Below are positions 33,624-45,841 of a stretch of DNA of 64,000 nt, in pieces. The notes under the pieces are model-generated. The model was not told where the DNA came from. It did not search any database and saw only the letters and a program-made list of their open reading frames with translations. Positions within the stretch are counted from its first letter, which is position 1. Each line of letters begins with the position of its first letter. This DNA comes from Haliotis asinina (Eukaryota; Mollusca; Gastropoda; Lepetellida; Haliotidae): assembly GCF_037392515.1 (NCBI RefSeq), contig NC_090281.1:48956645-49020644 (forward strand), given 5' to 3'. The translations under genes and the position numbers were made by a program.

Positions 33624-33793
33624 AGTGGAATCTGTCTACACCGGCACTCATTGGGACTGAAGAAATAATCCAGTTTAGACAACATGCTGTAGAGATGATG
33701 ATAAATGTTCAAGCCACAGACAGGACGGCGATTTTATGCTGGTGTTGACAGCTTGCCGGATTGGACAGATGCTGGTTATGACAGCTTCCACTG
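33624..33793. mobile_element. 170-bp TA-flanked MITE
   Basis: Terminal inverted repeats CAGTGGAATCTGTCTACACC (left) and the complement of GGTTATGACAGCTTCCACTG (right), each flanked by TA. The CAGTGGAA ends plus a TA duplication suit a Tc1/mariner- or pogo-type non-autonomous element. No coding capacity. Confidence 0.75.
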
Positions 33794-33795
33794 TA

Positions 33796-35645
33796 TAGTT
33801 ATCAGTGATTCACAATATATTTTCAGACTTCATTAAACAGCCAATTCCTAGTATGTGGGATATGTTTGTAAGTCTACATTTTAAAACCACATGATTACTG
33901 CTCGAGTGTGACTTGCCATTCTTCTTTGATTCATGTCGTATGAATTTGTTAAAATTTGTGTCAAGAATTTCATGTTCATTCCTGACTCAGAACAACCACA
34001 ACAAAAATAGCATGACCTCCCTTGATTCACTGTCGAGAACAAACAACGTCAACTATATGCTTGGCTTTTCACATAAGCTTTTGTATTGTGCTCTATGTAT
34101 TGTACACAGACCAGAGGTCTTTGTACAAATAAAAACGTTTTTCCTTCTTTCACACAATGTAAGCCGGGACAAACAAGTTAAAGTGGCCAAGAAACTAGAG
34201 TGTGAGAATAAAAGAAGAAACACCTAGATTCTGATGTACTCAGACCTCTACGAGGCTATGTAGAACAGGGAGAATCTCTGTAACAATCTCACAGGAAAGT
34301 TAATGTTGTACTAGAGTTCTAAAAATAAATTCAACAAAAAGAATAAAAGATATACAGCAACATGCAGCACTTTGAATAGTTGTTATATTGCATTTGTGTC
34401 CATAAAATAAAGCTGCTGTGTCCGACAGCCAGTCACTCGGTAAGGACATCCGTACAATATCACTGAAAAGGCAAGAAATATTTCACACCTTCAAACTACT
34501 GTGTGTCAAAATTGAACAAAGGAAAGGGAGTTTTGTCACAAAGTAGGAATGTTTATCGGCGACAGAATATTGACACGTATGAAACGAGCAGTTCATCATT
34601 AACAACTGAGTTTTACGCAGACTTGGACACAAAAACTAGCCTGTTAGATCTTGACTGGTGAAAATCGAGACGGGCTAGTTGTTTTGTTTCAGCCACTTGT
34701 AGCTGAAATGACCAGATACATTTAACCAATGGTGTCCATCCTTGATAACAGGCTATGAGCTATGAATTAAAAAATATGTGTCTGAACTGACGAGCCAGAT
34801 TTCATTAGTGGTATCAACCAATTGATGGCTTGTGAACTTTGAGTCTTTCACTGTAAAGCCACAGACATTGATACTTCGCCAGGTTATGCAGTGCAGCATT
34901 GTTCAGTCCAGCCTTTCCAAACGGTTACTCCATAGCTTTCCATTCTTCAATTATCTGGGTCATTTAGAAAATACTTTAAACTGCTGGCACTTGTCAGCCA
35001 TACAAGTTTAATTACTAGAATATGTTTGCATATTTTTAACTTTAAATCAAGTCAGGCGTATTGTTGGCAATTTCCCAAGGCCTTTTTAGTTTGTGAAGAG
35101 TGGGGAACAGGGGTTTTAGATGTCATGCTAAAAATATTTTGTTAATATGATGACATGTATGCATGTGTATATGTGGCTGCTTGCACAAGCCCAGACTTTA
35201 GCTGATTTTATAGTGCTAGCTCACTGCGATACCATGCCACAGTCAAGCATGAATACCCCATGCTCAAACATGTTATGCTGACTCCAGTCCTTGTTTAATC
35301 CATTTATCCATGTTTATGCCGAGCTCCAGGCAGGGAGTAACAAGTAACATATTTTAACGTCTTTTGGTACATGCAACCAGAGATCAAATACTTAGTCTGG
35401 AGTTAAGCTTGTCAGTGTTTCAGATTTACATTCATTCCTGACCTGCCCCTACCTGGACAGTCCAGTGCCATGATAAATGTTTGTGGGTGAATGACAATTG
35501 TCATGTTAGAAAACACAACATGACTCGAAATGACCGAAGTTGATCATGGTGGGCATGATTTTCGATTCAGTTAGTTTGACATTCATGTTTTTCACAAGTC
35601 AGTTGAACTGAAATCAGACAGAATGTATTTGTTCTTAAATAGCAA
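33796..35645. other. Gene-free stretch
   Basis: Mixed-composition intergenic DNA. The longest open frame (33913-34227) resembles no family I know and lacks splice partners. No RNA genes were seen. Confidence 0.4.
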
Positions 35646-35649
35646 AACT

Positions 35650-36535
35650 ACTATATCAATATCAACACCAAAATAACATGAATACCACAAAGTCAGTATC
35701 AAAACCACAATATCATTATCAATACAACATCAATATCAACACCACAATATCATTATCAACACCACAATATCAATATCAAAACCACAGTATCATTATCAAT
35801 ACAATATCAATATCAACACCACAATATCAATATCAAAACCACAATATCATTATCAATACAATATCATTATCAACACCACAATATCAATATCAAAACCACA
35901 GTATCATTATCAATACAATATCAATATCAGCACCACAATATCAATATCAAAACCACAGTATCATTATCAATACAATATCAATATCAACACCACAATATCA
36001 ATATCAAAACCACAGTATCATTATCAAGATCAATATCAATATCAACACCACAATATCAATATCAAAACCACAATATCATTATCAATACAATATCATTATC
36101 AACACCACAATATCAATATCAAAACCACAGTATCATTATCAATACAATATAAATATCAACACCACAATATCATTATTAACACCACAATATCAATATCAAA
36201 ATCACAGTATCATTATCAATACAATATCAATATCAACACCACAATATCAATATCAAAACCACAGTATCATTATCAATACAATATCAATATCAACACCACA
36301 ATAACAATATCGGAGACCCGGGTTCGATTCCCCACATGGGTACAATGTGTGAAGCCCATTTTCTGGTGTCCCCCGCCGTGATATTGCTGGAATATTGCTA
36401 AAAGCGGCGTAAAACTAAACTCACTCACTCACTCACTCACTCACTCACTCACTCACTCACTCACTCACTCACTCACTCACTCACTCATAACAATATCAAA
36501 ACCACAGTATCATTATCAATACCACAATATAATTT
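35650..36535. repeat. ATATCA/ACCACA-type tandem array, split by a SINE
   Basis: Built from TATCAATATCAA, CACCACAATATC and AACCACAGTATCATTATC blocks with a repeat period near 57-60 bp. The 208-residue frame over it is a product of stop-poor repeats. The array resumes at 36498 after the SINE at 36312-36486. Confidence 0.9.
36312..36486 (+). mobile_element. 5'-truncated SINE-like repeat B inserted in the array
   Basis: Starts inside the tRNA-like head (GGAGACCCGGGTTCGATTCC) and keeps an exact box B, the body, and a long (ACTC)n tail at about 36419-36486. Exact 11-bp duplication ATAACAATATC at 36301-36311 and 36487-36497. Confidence 0.95.
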
Positions 36536-36601
36536 TTTTATTATCAACACCACATTATCAATAATAATACCAATCTGTCAATGCCTCAATATCAATATAA
36601 A

Positions 36602-36662
36602 GAGTGAGTGAGTTAATATTTAACATCACACTGGCAATACTGCAGCCATATCGTGACGACAA
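36602..36662 (-). mobile_element. SINE-like repeat A tail fragment
   Basis: GTGAGTGAGTTAATATTTAA then CAATACTGCAGCCATAT matches the tail end of repeat A only. Confidence 0.5.
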
Positions 36663-38977
36663 TATAAAGAAAAGACAAAATAAACTTATCATTGATGAAA
36701 TAATGACAACGTAAAACAATGATCCCTGACATTATCTATTATCATTCTGATCAATGTATGTCAAGGCTTTGGCATTTTTGTCTGTGTGTGTATTTATTAC
36801 CTAAACAAGTCAAATTTATAATTTTCACACTGTTTTAGCTCAGTTGGACCTCTTCATTGCCTATTTAATCAAGCAACAAACTTACAGATGCAACTTGTAT
36901 TGATCATGGTAAATGTGTCTGTCACTACTGACAGAAAATCGTCATAACATTTAGATTTGAATTCAATAGCATACACAAATATTAACTCATATTAGAAAAT
37001 GATCTTGTTTCTCCTGACTATTTTCAGCTGTAGCTGGGTTGGGAGTGTGTGAGTTTGCATGGAATAGTCAAGTCTTATGGCAGGTTTTTTCTGGAGTGTC
37101 CCACTGTCGTATCAATCTGCAGTTCATCATTTTGTATTTCTTCCCAGCCCTTTCTGAAACACTAAAGCCCTAAATGAAGCATGTCTAGATTTCCTTGGGT
37201 TCTGAACCTCCATGTCACTGGGACTCCATGTCAGTTTAAAAAGGGTTATTTATTTTAATCAAATTTACATACATACAGAGATTAAGTATTAGAATAAATG
37301 GTATGAGCAAAACATACAAATGCTGTGCAAAAATGGAATTTCAAATTAAATATTCTTTTCATAAAGCTAAAAACTGAAAAATATGGGGCAAATCCTCAAA
37401 GTGACTGGTATGGACACTTCAATCTATCAAGTAAATGCTTTGTGCCAAATATATAAATGCTGTGCCAAATGGAATTTGATTTGCAAATCTCTTCATAAAC
37501 CTAAGAATTAAAAAATATGGGGCAATATGCAACACTTCAAGAGAAAACGTTCTATTTGATGAATGTTACAACAAACAAAATAATATTCACACCATCTATA
37601 CTATATACAACATTCTGTGCATGGTCAAGATATTCAAATCCAAAGGGCATAAATCATCTCTTTGTCACAAAGACTGATTCAAGACAGCCTTCATCCAAGT
37701 TCACATTTAATTCTAAAGGCCAAATACTACCCAGTCAAAAATGTATAACTTCATTGTGAACATCTAACGCCATTCTCAACCCTCATCACCACTCCATGGT
37801 GTCACCAGGTGTTGAAGAAATATTCCCCATATTTTGAAATTCAGCTAGCACTAAGAAAAACGTTAACATTCACAAAACTCTTCAAGTTGGCTTGTGACAG
37901 TTTCATCCGTTTTGCAGCAGCATCCTTGAACCCAGGACATGCATGATGCACGATTATAAAGGTGCTTTCTTGACACCTGTTACTTACCCTGGCGACAGAC
38001 AACATGGAACAACAACATACTGGACAAACTTGATGGATAACAATTATCTTTATTTCATAAGTTCGAAACAAGTTGTTAACCACAAAGTTCCTTCAATATT
38101 TTACATCTCAAGTTCTAAAATGCCACTCACAGAAATATGGAACAAACCTCACAATCTTGTGAAGCCTTGCATAACCGAGATCCATAAATAAGTAAACAGT
38201 GAAACAGACTGGTGGACATGAAGACGTCAATGCCACAGAACGAACTTACAGACCCTGCAAACTGAACTCAACGCCTTTGTTGCAGTTTCGACATACTGAA
38301 CATCATGGCTGGCATAAACCATGTTCAGTGATGTATGCAACACTGCACCCTGCTGACTTGCTCAAGACACAAGGTAAGAGTGTGTACTCTGTGAATTGCA
38401 GGATGACGGAATACACTGCTTTCATCTTCATCACTTGAGAAAAGGGATGTTGGGATTCAGACCCAGCTGATGTTGCTGTGTTGAGTATTAGCAGTGTGGA
38501 CTGCTCACACTGCAATGTAACTGGTGTGAAGTCAGATTATTAAAGTTCACTGATGTAAAGCTATATTTTCATTTCTTGGATCATGCCACTTTACTTTTAC
38601 AAAGGTATTACAAAGGTAGTTGTTGGTGCTGTCAAACTTACCATATGTTGATTTAACCCGCATGACTAGTGAGACATATGACTAATGGGAGGACACCCTG
38701 GGCAACATTGTTCAAAATGATCTTAACTGTAAGAAAAGCTGAAGCAATTTATTGAATAATCAATAAATCAGTCAATATCATTTGCCTCTGTGACTATCAA
38801 TTGGCTCGTGAGACAAACTGATATTCATAAAAAATTAAACAAAAATTAAAGTTTAGAAAGTATGTTTCTTATTGTCATGGTTGCTACATCAAGAGATGAA
38901 ACAACTGATGCAGCTTTGTGACTCGCAAAAATGTGGTGCAACATAAACAAGTTACTCATCTGCATGTTTCAAAAGGA
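36663..38977. other. Gene-free stretch
   Basis: A few 70-85 residue frames exist but none shows a domain or a splice context. A short internal duplication (TAAAAACTGAAAAATATGGG and TAAGAATTAAAAAATATGGG) lies at about 37369-37520. Confidence 0.4.
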
Positions 38978-39136
38978 GTGAGTTTAGTTTTATTACACTT
39001 TTAGAAATATTCCAGCAATATCATGACAGGAGACACAAGAAATGGGCTTCACACATTGTATCCACATGAGGAATCGCACCCGGATCTTCGGCAAGAAGAG
39101 CAAATGCTTTAACCACTAAGCCACCCCAATGCCCAG
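38978..39136 (-). mobile_element. tRNA-derived SINE-like repeat B
   Basis: Tail GTGAGTTTAGTTTTATTACA at left, head TTTAACCACTAAGCCACCCC at right, with the usual body. Confidence 0.8.
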
Positions 39137-39748
39137 TCTCGACAGGAGGTATCTTCAGTTATCTTGACCATAGTATTAATCGGTCCCAGTTTCATTTGTA
39201 CAATGTTAAGATGTCCCATTAGTTTTGGGGTGTGGTTAACAATTACAATCAATTATTGATCAAATACTGAGCTCTGATTATCAATCTGACTATTGCATCT
39301 GATGACTAGCACGAGCCCCTGTTAGGTAACTCTTGCTCCCAGAATCTAGTATAAACTGAAGACAGTCATCGCACTAAGATTGTAATGTATAATATCACCA
39401 TGACTGCTTGATGTAGGTGAAAGCATTGTGGAGGCCTGGTATGAATATTGGGATGTGGGGAATATACCTGCCTGAGATTTCTTTATTTACAAATATTTTC
39501 TTACTGAGAACCACCAAAAAGGAGGGACACGTTTAGCACATCCTTTTCCATAAATATCCTACTACTAAAAGTTGAAAGGAATGGAAAGTTATCAGTTTTC
39601 TGGAAATCACGAAAGACGCTTCGTCAGAGTGTACATCTACAGAAGTAGATGAACGTCGTGCAGTTTTCAAACTACATTTATGTTTCTCTTCACGTTGAAT
39701 GAGAGCCAAAAGGGAAAGAGATATAATGCCTAATGTTTTATACAAGAG

Positions 39749-39918
39749 TGAGGGGTTGAGTGTGTCTGGTTTTATATTACTTTAAGCAATATTCCTGAAA
39801 AAGACATAGCCCAGGACACCACAAATGGGCTTAACATATTGTACCTATGTGAAGAATCAATCCCAGGTCTTCAGCATGACAAGCTAACACTTTAACCACT
39901 AGGCTATCACGCCCCTCA
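39749..39918 (-). mobile_element. tRNA-derived SINE-like repeat B
   Basis: Tail GAGTGAGGGGTTGAGTG at left, head TTTAACCACTAGGCTATCAC at right. Box B decayed (GGGATTGATTCTTC). Confidence 0.75.
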
Positions 39919-40004
39919 GTACACAGAATTTTGGATATGAAAAGGTGTTGAACATTTTGTTCAAAACTACTGCACATACCTTGTAACATGCATACTTGAC
40001 CTTG

Positions 40005-40200
40005 TAATACAAACCAACAATAGCGATTTGAAAATTTGACCACTTTTATTCTAAGTTGAATAAAATTCTGAAATTGAAATTTTCAGTTGGCAAGGTAAAA
40101 TTAGGAGGATTCGCAATCTTAATCTCACTTCATTTGATGTACGTTTTTGCTTAAGGAGAAATTCATCGGTACATTTTTCACTACAAACGGACTATAGACA
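40005..40200. mobile_element. MITE-like repeat, family M1, partial
   Basis: Shares TAATACAAACCAACAATAGC, TTGGCAAGGTAAAATTAGG and the end CAAACGGACTATAG with the 16517-16876 copy. The left end is not recognised. Confidence 0.55.
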
Positions 40201-43200
40201 GTCTGACCATTCTGATAGTCTATTCATTACACCAGCGAGATCTACATATAAGACCTTGTCGAAAACATATGATCATAAACTAACCACTGCTCAACATGAA
40301 GTACAATTAATTATTCCCAATACAAATGTCCACAGAACAGCTTCCACTGAATTTGCAGAGCTCCCACAAACTAACACTGTACAACGTGTATTCTACACTG
40401 TCCCCAAAGCATAAAACTTCCAATATGGCTGGCAATAAAAAGTAGCATCAAATAGCTTGACAAAAACTTCACTCATAAAATGAAATTATTTGTGAAAGTT
40501 GTCACACAGTAATAAAATTCCCAGACAGCTAAACTCTAGAGCAGACGTGTCATCTGCGAGGAATCCAGGACTCTGACTCGGCCACAGTGGCACCGGCAAG
40601 TGGAAGTATGGTGCTTACCCCACATGTCTCAAATGTCGACCAAGTTTACTCTTTATTCCCATGCACTATAAACTGAAAGGATCATTCAGTGCTTCACAAA
40701 CTGTTTTCACAACAGTAACCGGAGCTTTTATCATCTCCAACAAGTACATAACTATGTTGTAAGATCTGAAGAGACACTGACAGAAGTGCATTGTGTCACC
40801 CAGTCTATCAGAGTCATATGCCTATTTGAAAGCTATTTCGTAACTGGATAAATTAGAACACTTACTTTGTTAAAACATCTTACAGTGTCTAAAGACACCA
40901 TAGATGCATCATCAGCTATATAAGTTTCATCATTTAACACTGGACAATATACATAACTTACAATGATTTTCTCACAATACAGACCAACACATAAGCCTAG
41001 CCTTCGCGCAGTGTTGAACATCTGTTAATAATATTAGCTCTAGGTACTTTTACATTTTGTATTACACATCTAATTTCTTCACAAACCAGTCCTTCTAGTA
41101 ACCACTGAAGTGACAGCCACGTCACATACAATATAACATCAAGAGAACTGATATCAAGGATTTAGTATACTAATGACACTTTCATTTAACTTTATTTAAG
41201 ATTTCATTATTTTTAACAACAGTTTTCATCTGTTTACTATATTCCAGTGACCACATTTGACAACCAAGAAAATGCCCAATTAACTGAGAGAATTGATCCT
41301 TTTGTTGTATAATTTGAAAGAAAATTATCAAAGCAACACATGACATCGTAACCTGACCTAATAAAATCACTCACCAGTGCATGTTGTATGAATGAGTGGA
41401 GCAGACGTCTTGACTAGCAGCCTCCTCAACAAGAGCCGTCTGCTGCCACACACCTCACTGTCCTGGTACAGTAAGGCTGAGCTGTTTCAGCTTACTGTGG
41501 AACTCTCTCTCACACACACACACACACCTAACCTTCCTCTTCACTGGGACCACGCACCATCTGCTAACAACGTGTTTGAAAAATCCCAGTTGAAATTCCT
41601 CCTCCTATAAGCTTACAAACAAAACACACAGCCTAGTTGTGAGTTGTCATGAAGGATCAGAGTTCAGATGACATAGCACACCCTGATGTTGTAGCCTCCC
41701 ACCCTGATGAGGCTGTTCAACAGCTTTACACACTACTGGGTGGAGCACCACAATTGTTGACGGAAACATGGACTTACTACTAAAGCCACTACTCAGATAC
41801 ACATTAAGGTTGTCTAGATGGTTCAACAGGAACTGTCGTAGCAGATACATCTTTTATCATTGTTGGTTCAACCATATATCTGTTGAAAATCAATGAAAGC
41901 AAGGTAGGAAACACAGGACTGACTGTTAAAGGTTTGTGGGTTAATAATGAGTATGATTATGATCATGCTTCGATGAGTCCGACAACTGAAGCAAGAAGCT
42001 TCAGTATATTGAAACTGAAATAATATATACAGTAAGAATGCCATGATAAATAGCAGTAAATATAGTCTTTACTTCTTGTGAAATGTATTTCTCCTTTTTG
42101 TTTCTGTTGAGGGACAAATGCTTAGTCTCTGAATATACAGAATTTTCATAACAATATCAAAACTGACAAGAACATGGAAAATTCAGACCCGAAGAAATCT
42201 AGACTTGCTTCATAATCGGCTTTAGCATTGCTGGAAGTGCTAGTCACACATTAGTCACAAATGTGTTTGACGAAACTTTGAATATACTCAGACAAAGCAA
42301 TGTGCATCAAAATGTATTTGACTGTATTCATCTAGGATTCAAAGCAAAGCTCTTCTTGCATGATATTTGAGGAAAAAGCTGATAGTTTGTGCAAATTTAA
42401 AACTTCTTTAAAGGTCTTATTTTCTTGATGTGAGAAATACCTTAACATTGTATGTCAAGATAACATTCAGTGCAATGACATAAAACTAATAATAAAACTT
42501 TTCTGCTCATGAAATACAGGTTAGCGCTACAGTAATGAGTACTTAATACATTGACAAATTAAATTGTTCATGACATTTGCTGATTTGGGGATGAACATCA
42601 GCCACTGGAGCAGGTGTTGACAAATCCTTTGCAAGAGACAATATGTAGTCGTCATAGAGTTATGTAAGCAGTGGACACAAATCTCTCCACGTAAATTGAT
42701 TGTGACATAAGGGCCAGGTCATGAACTTTAATATTTGCATTATCAATAAGCAATGAACTTGATGAAATGATACAAATATGTAACATATCTCCAGCTCATC
42801 AACTTGTTATAACTGATTCATACCCTTATTTCAAAGCAGCACTATATAACTAAAATATTATCAAGTTCAGTACATTATCAGTTTGAGTGCATTAATTCGT
42901 TTTTCTTATATCCTTTCATAACATTTTGTCTGTACATTTTACATCATGTGCTATTATTGTTTCATTTAAAAATCAAGTTATCTGCTGACTGGTCAGCTGC
43001 TGTCATGTATGAACAAATACTGGTCACCTTGGATACCATCAATTCATTGATGAAAAGAATAGTGTTGTTCATTACTCTCAGGAACTCCAGTTTTCGAAAG
43101 TCATCAGTTCAGAAAATGTGTGTTTGGACTTCGACTAACTTGTTATGAATGCACAAACAGAAATAATGACAAAAATCCCAAATCATCAAAAGGCACCAGT

Positions 43201-44966
43201 TCACCACACGACTGATTTGTATAGCATGTTTCAGCAAGAAATATTTAAATATTTATGTGATCTGCTCCAGAAGCAGAAAGAAAGAATCAGAAGGAAAGAT
43301 GGATGGCCAATGTGGTCACTTCAATCACCCATTTCTCAAACCTTAGAAGTCAGCTGATGTGCGAATTTTGACAAAGAATATTTTCACGATTTCAGTTTGG
43401 ATTCTGAGGGTGCAGAGTGCAAGAAGTACTAGAATTAGTACTTTAAAAAGTTCACATAGAAAGTGCGATTCCAAATATGTTTCTTTTGTAAAGGAATATT
43501 TTTTATTACTTGTTCATGTAAGATACAGCAGTGTAATATTTTTAATTACCACTAGACATTTGACATCATAATGGTTTACAGTTATGACGTCACTGTGCTA
43601 ATACCTCTATCACAATAGTATTAGACCTTGCGTCATTTGCGGACAGTCATCACACAGTTAGGCAGACTCTATCAATTTATGTACAAAGAATACTTAACAC
43701 AACTTTTGCTTTCACCCATTTGAAATCAAATCATTAATTCGTTTAATAAAAAGGTATTACATGGAACATCGTTTACTATCCTCTCTATAATTCAGTTGTA
43801 TCATCATTGATTGCAGATAATAATACTCCAGTCACTCCAATGGTATGTTCATGTGTCCCAATTTTGTGTTCTCATCTGCAAATTCTCTCATCTACAGGTA
43901 TGTTCTTTCATCTACAGGTTCTCTGATCAAAGTTATTAGCCACTTCATAGACCTTATCAGGACAGGCAACAAAAGCAAGTTTTTTCACTCGTAAGTTCAT
44001 TCAGGCATAGTCCTTACAAATCAATCTACACACAGTACAAATTATTCAAATCCATGAGTTACCATTTTATTCTTTGGTTAGGAGGTGGAGGAATTTTTGG
44101 GGCTTGCAAAAGAGAAAGCACATTTGAAATATATGAAATATTCCCCGAGTATGGTAATCTGCTAATTCTGTTTTTGTACATGGATAGTTTTGAATTCCTC
44201 TCAGGGCAAATCAGTACAAATATGCATTGTGAAGAGCTTTTAGAAGAACATTTCATGTTGGTTGTTACATTCATATTCCAGTTATCAAGGAAAAGATTTA
44301 CAGTCCTTAGAGGCAATGAATCTCAAGTAATGCTCAGTACTTTGATCAAGACCTTCTACCTGTAAATCAGGGGTTCAAATTTGTTTAAAAGCCACTTTCC
44401 ACATGGCAAGTGACTTTTAGAATATCACTTGTCCCCACAAATTTGCCATTTGCCCTGATTTTTATGACATAATCACGATAATATAAATATGAAAGAATAA
44501 ATCAACATGGTATTTGCTGTAATGTTTACTAGAACTATTTACTGAGAAGTGATATATACCAAAGAAAGATAACTCTACTTTATTACCATTGTGAATTTAT
44601 TAACTACATTTTGAGCAGATATGAAATGAAATTCAAGTGTATTTGAAGTTTCAAACTCTCAGCAGAAATTATCTGGTAGCCCATGGACAAGTAAGACACC
44701 ATTATTTGTTTGCTTGAAATGAAAAATGACTTGTACTAGGTGTCTGGCGCTGGGATTTTTAACCCCTGTGTAAATTGAAATGCAGTTGTAAGTGATTTTG
44801 GAGTATACTTAGGTGTCAAGATTTGCAGCAGCACCAGTAGTAGTAGTAGAAGAAGATGAAGACACGGTGTTGGACAGTCTTAAATACATTACATAAACTG
44901 ATATTCACAATCAGACATTGATATTTACAAGTGAGAGGTGACTGGTTCCAAGGAGCAAACTGAAAT
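40201..44966. other. Gene-free stretch left of the DIRS element
   Basis: Contains a (CA)n tract at about 41511-41527, a fragment of repeat C at 43396-43480, and an AGT/AGA-rich tract near 44838-44865. A good minus-strand splice donor lies at 41374 (CACTG/GTGAGT), discussed as a possible distant UGDH 5' exon. Otherwise no gene was recognised. Confidence 0.4.
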
Positions 44967-45005
44967 TTATACAAACCTGTAGAGGTTATGAATTCTTTGA
45001 AGAAT

Positions 45006-45208
45006 GTCCTCCTTGGGGTACATATATAGCATTAAAATGTCCATTTAAAAATGCCTACGACAGTTGTAACAATATTGAATAAATATTTTACAAAACAAAA
45101 ACTCGTTTTTGTCTTGTGAGACCACCCCTACAGGGCCCCCACCCGGGCCCCTTAACAGCCAAGAGCAGGTAACTCTCGCCGTGTACCTCATACCTCACTT
45201 TTCATGCT
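45006..45208. repeat. DIRS inverted terminal repeat, left
   Basis: 203 bp from GTCCTCCTTGGGGTAC to CTTTTCATGCT. It is the inverse complement of 51165-51367 with no difference seen by eye. The outer extension to about 44967 is matched by the internal complementary region. Confidence 0.93.
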
Positions 45209-45245
45209 GAGATTGTCAGACAGAATGTGGGGAGGCGGGTGGCCG

Positions 45246-45342
45246 TACCCCAAGGAGGACATTCTTCAAAGAATTCATAACCTCTACAGGTTTGTATAAT
45301 TCTTTTTCAGAAGAAGTCCTCCTTGGGGTACATATATAGCAT
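45246..45342. repeat. DIRS internal complementary region
   Basis: The left part (TACCCCAAGGAGGACATTC to GGTTTGTATAA) is the inverse complement of the element's left outer end. The right part (TTCTTTTTCAGAAGAAGTCC to TATATAGCAT) is the inverse complement of its right outer end. They meet as in a circle junction, the hallmark used by DIRS1 elements to rebuild their ends. Confidence 0.93.
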
Positions 45343-45696
45343 AAGACAGACTCCCAACGAACGTGAGTCGGGAGCGGCATTCTGTCTGCTGATGTGTACC
45401 CTACACACACTCTCATACACTGCCGAAGCTGCGAGAGATAGAATACACTTACCCAATCACCAAGCCGCTGATGTCAATCAGGCGGGGGCGTGGCAACATA
45501 GGGCCGAAAGAGCCAATCGACAATAACCCAGCAAAGGTGATGGACATATGACCACACCTCATGCCATTCACTGTAAATATTCCCCCAAACCAGCGAAGTA
45601 GTGCCGGGAATAACAGTGCAAGGGTAAATATGAGCGTATGTCGACGCTAATAGTGAAAAAACCGTCTAGAGGTAGTTTCTCTTTGTGTTTTTGTTG

Positions 45697-45699
<3 letters not shown>

Positions 45700-45734
<35 letters not shown>

Positions 45735-45735
45735 C
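45700..45735. repeat. (TA)n microsatellite within the DIRS element
   Basis: A run of TATATATA about 30 bp long between the recombinase region and the internal complementary region. Confidence 0.85.
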
Positions 45736-45841
45736 ACCACCACCAGGGGATATCCGTCACCAATATAACAAGAAATGTTTCGTGAAAACCCACCACCAGG
45801 AACATTTCATGATAAACAAAGTCGAGATCTCAGACGCTCAT

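Noticed and set aside
35678-36304. A 208-residue Ile/Asn/Ser/Gln-rich frame
   Set aside because: Product of the ATATCA/ACCACA array; the peptide is a simple repeat with no gene context.
41970-42010. Hammerhead-ribozyme-like CGATGAGTCCGACAACTGAAG
   Set aside because: The CUGAUGA and GAAA core elements are not both present and the helices cannot be drawn convincingly.
43145-43357. A 70-residue frame with a plausible peptide composition
   Set aside because: No domain recognised and no splice partners; too short to support a gene on composition alone.
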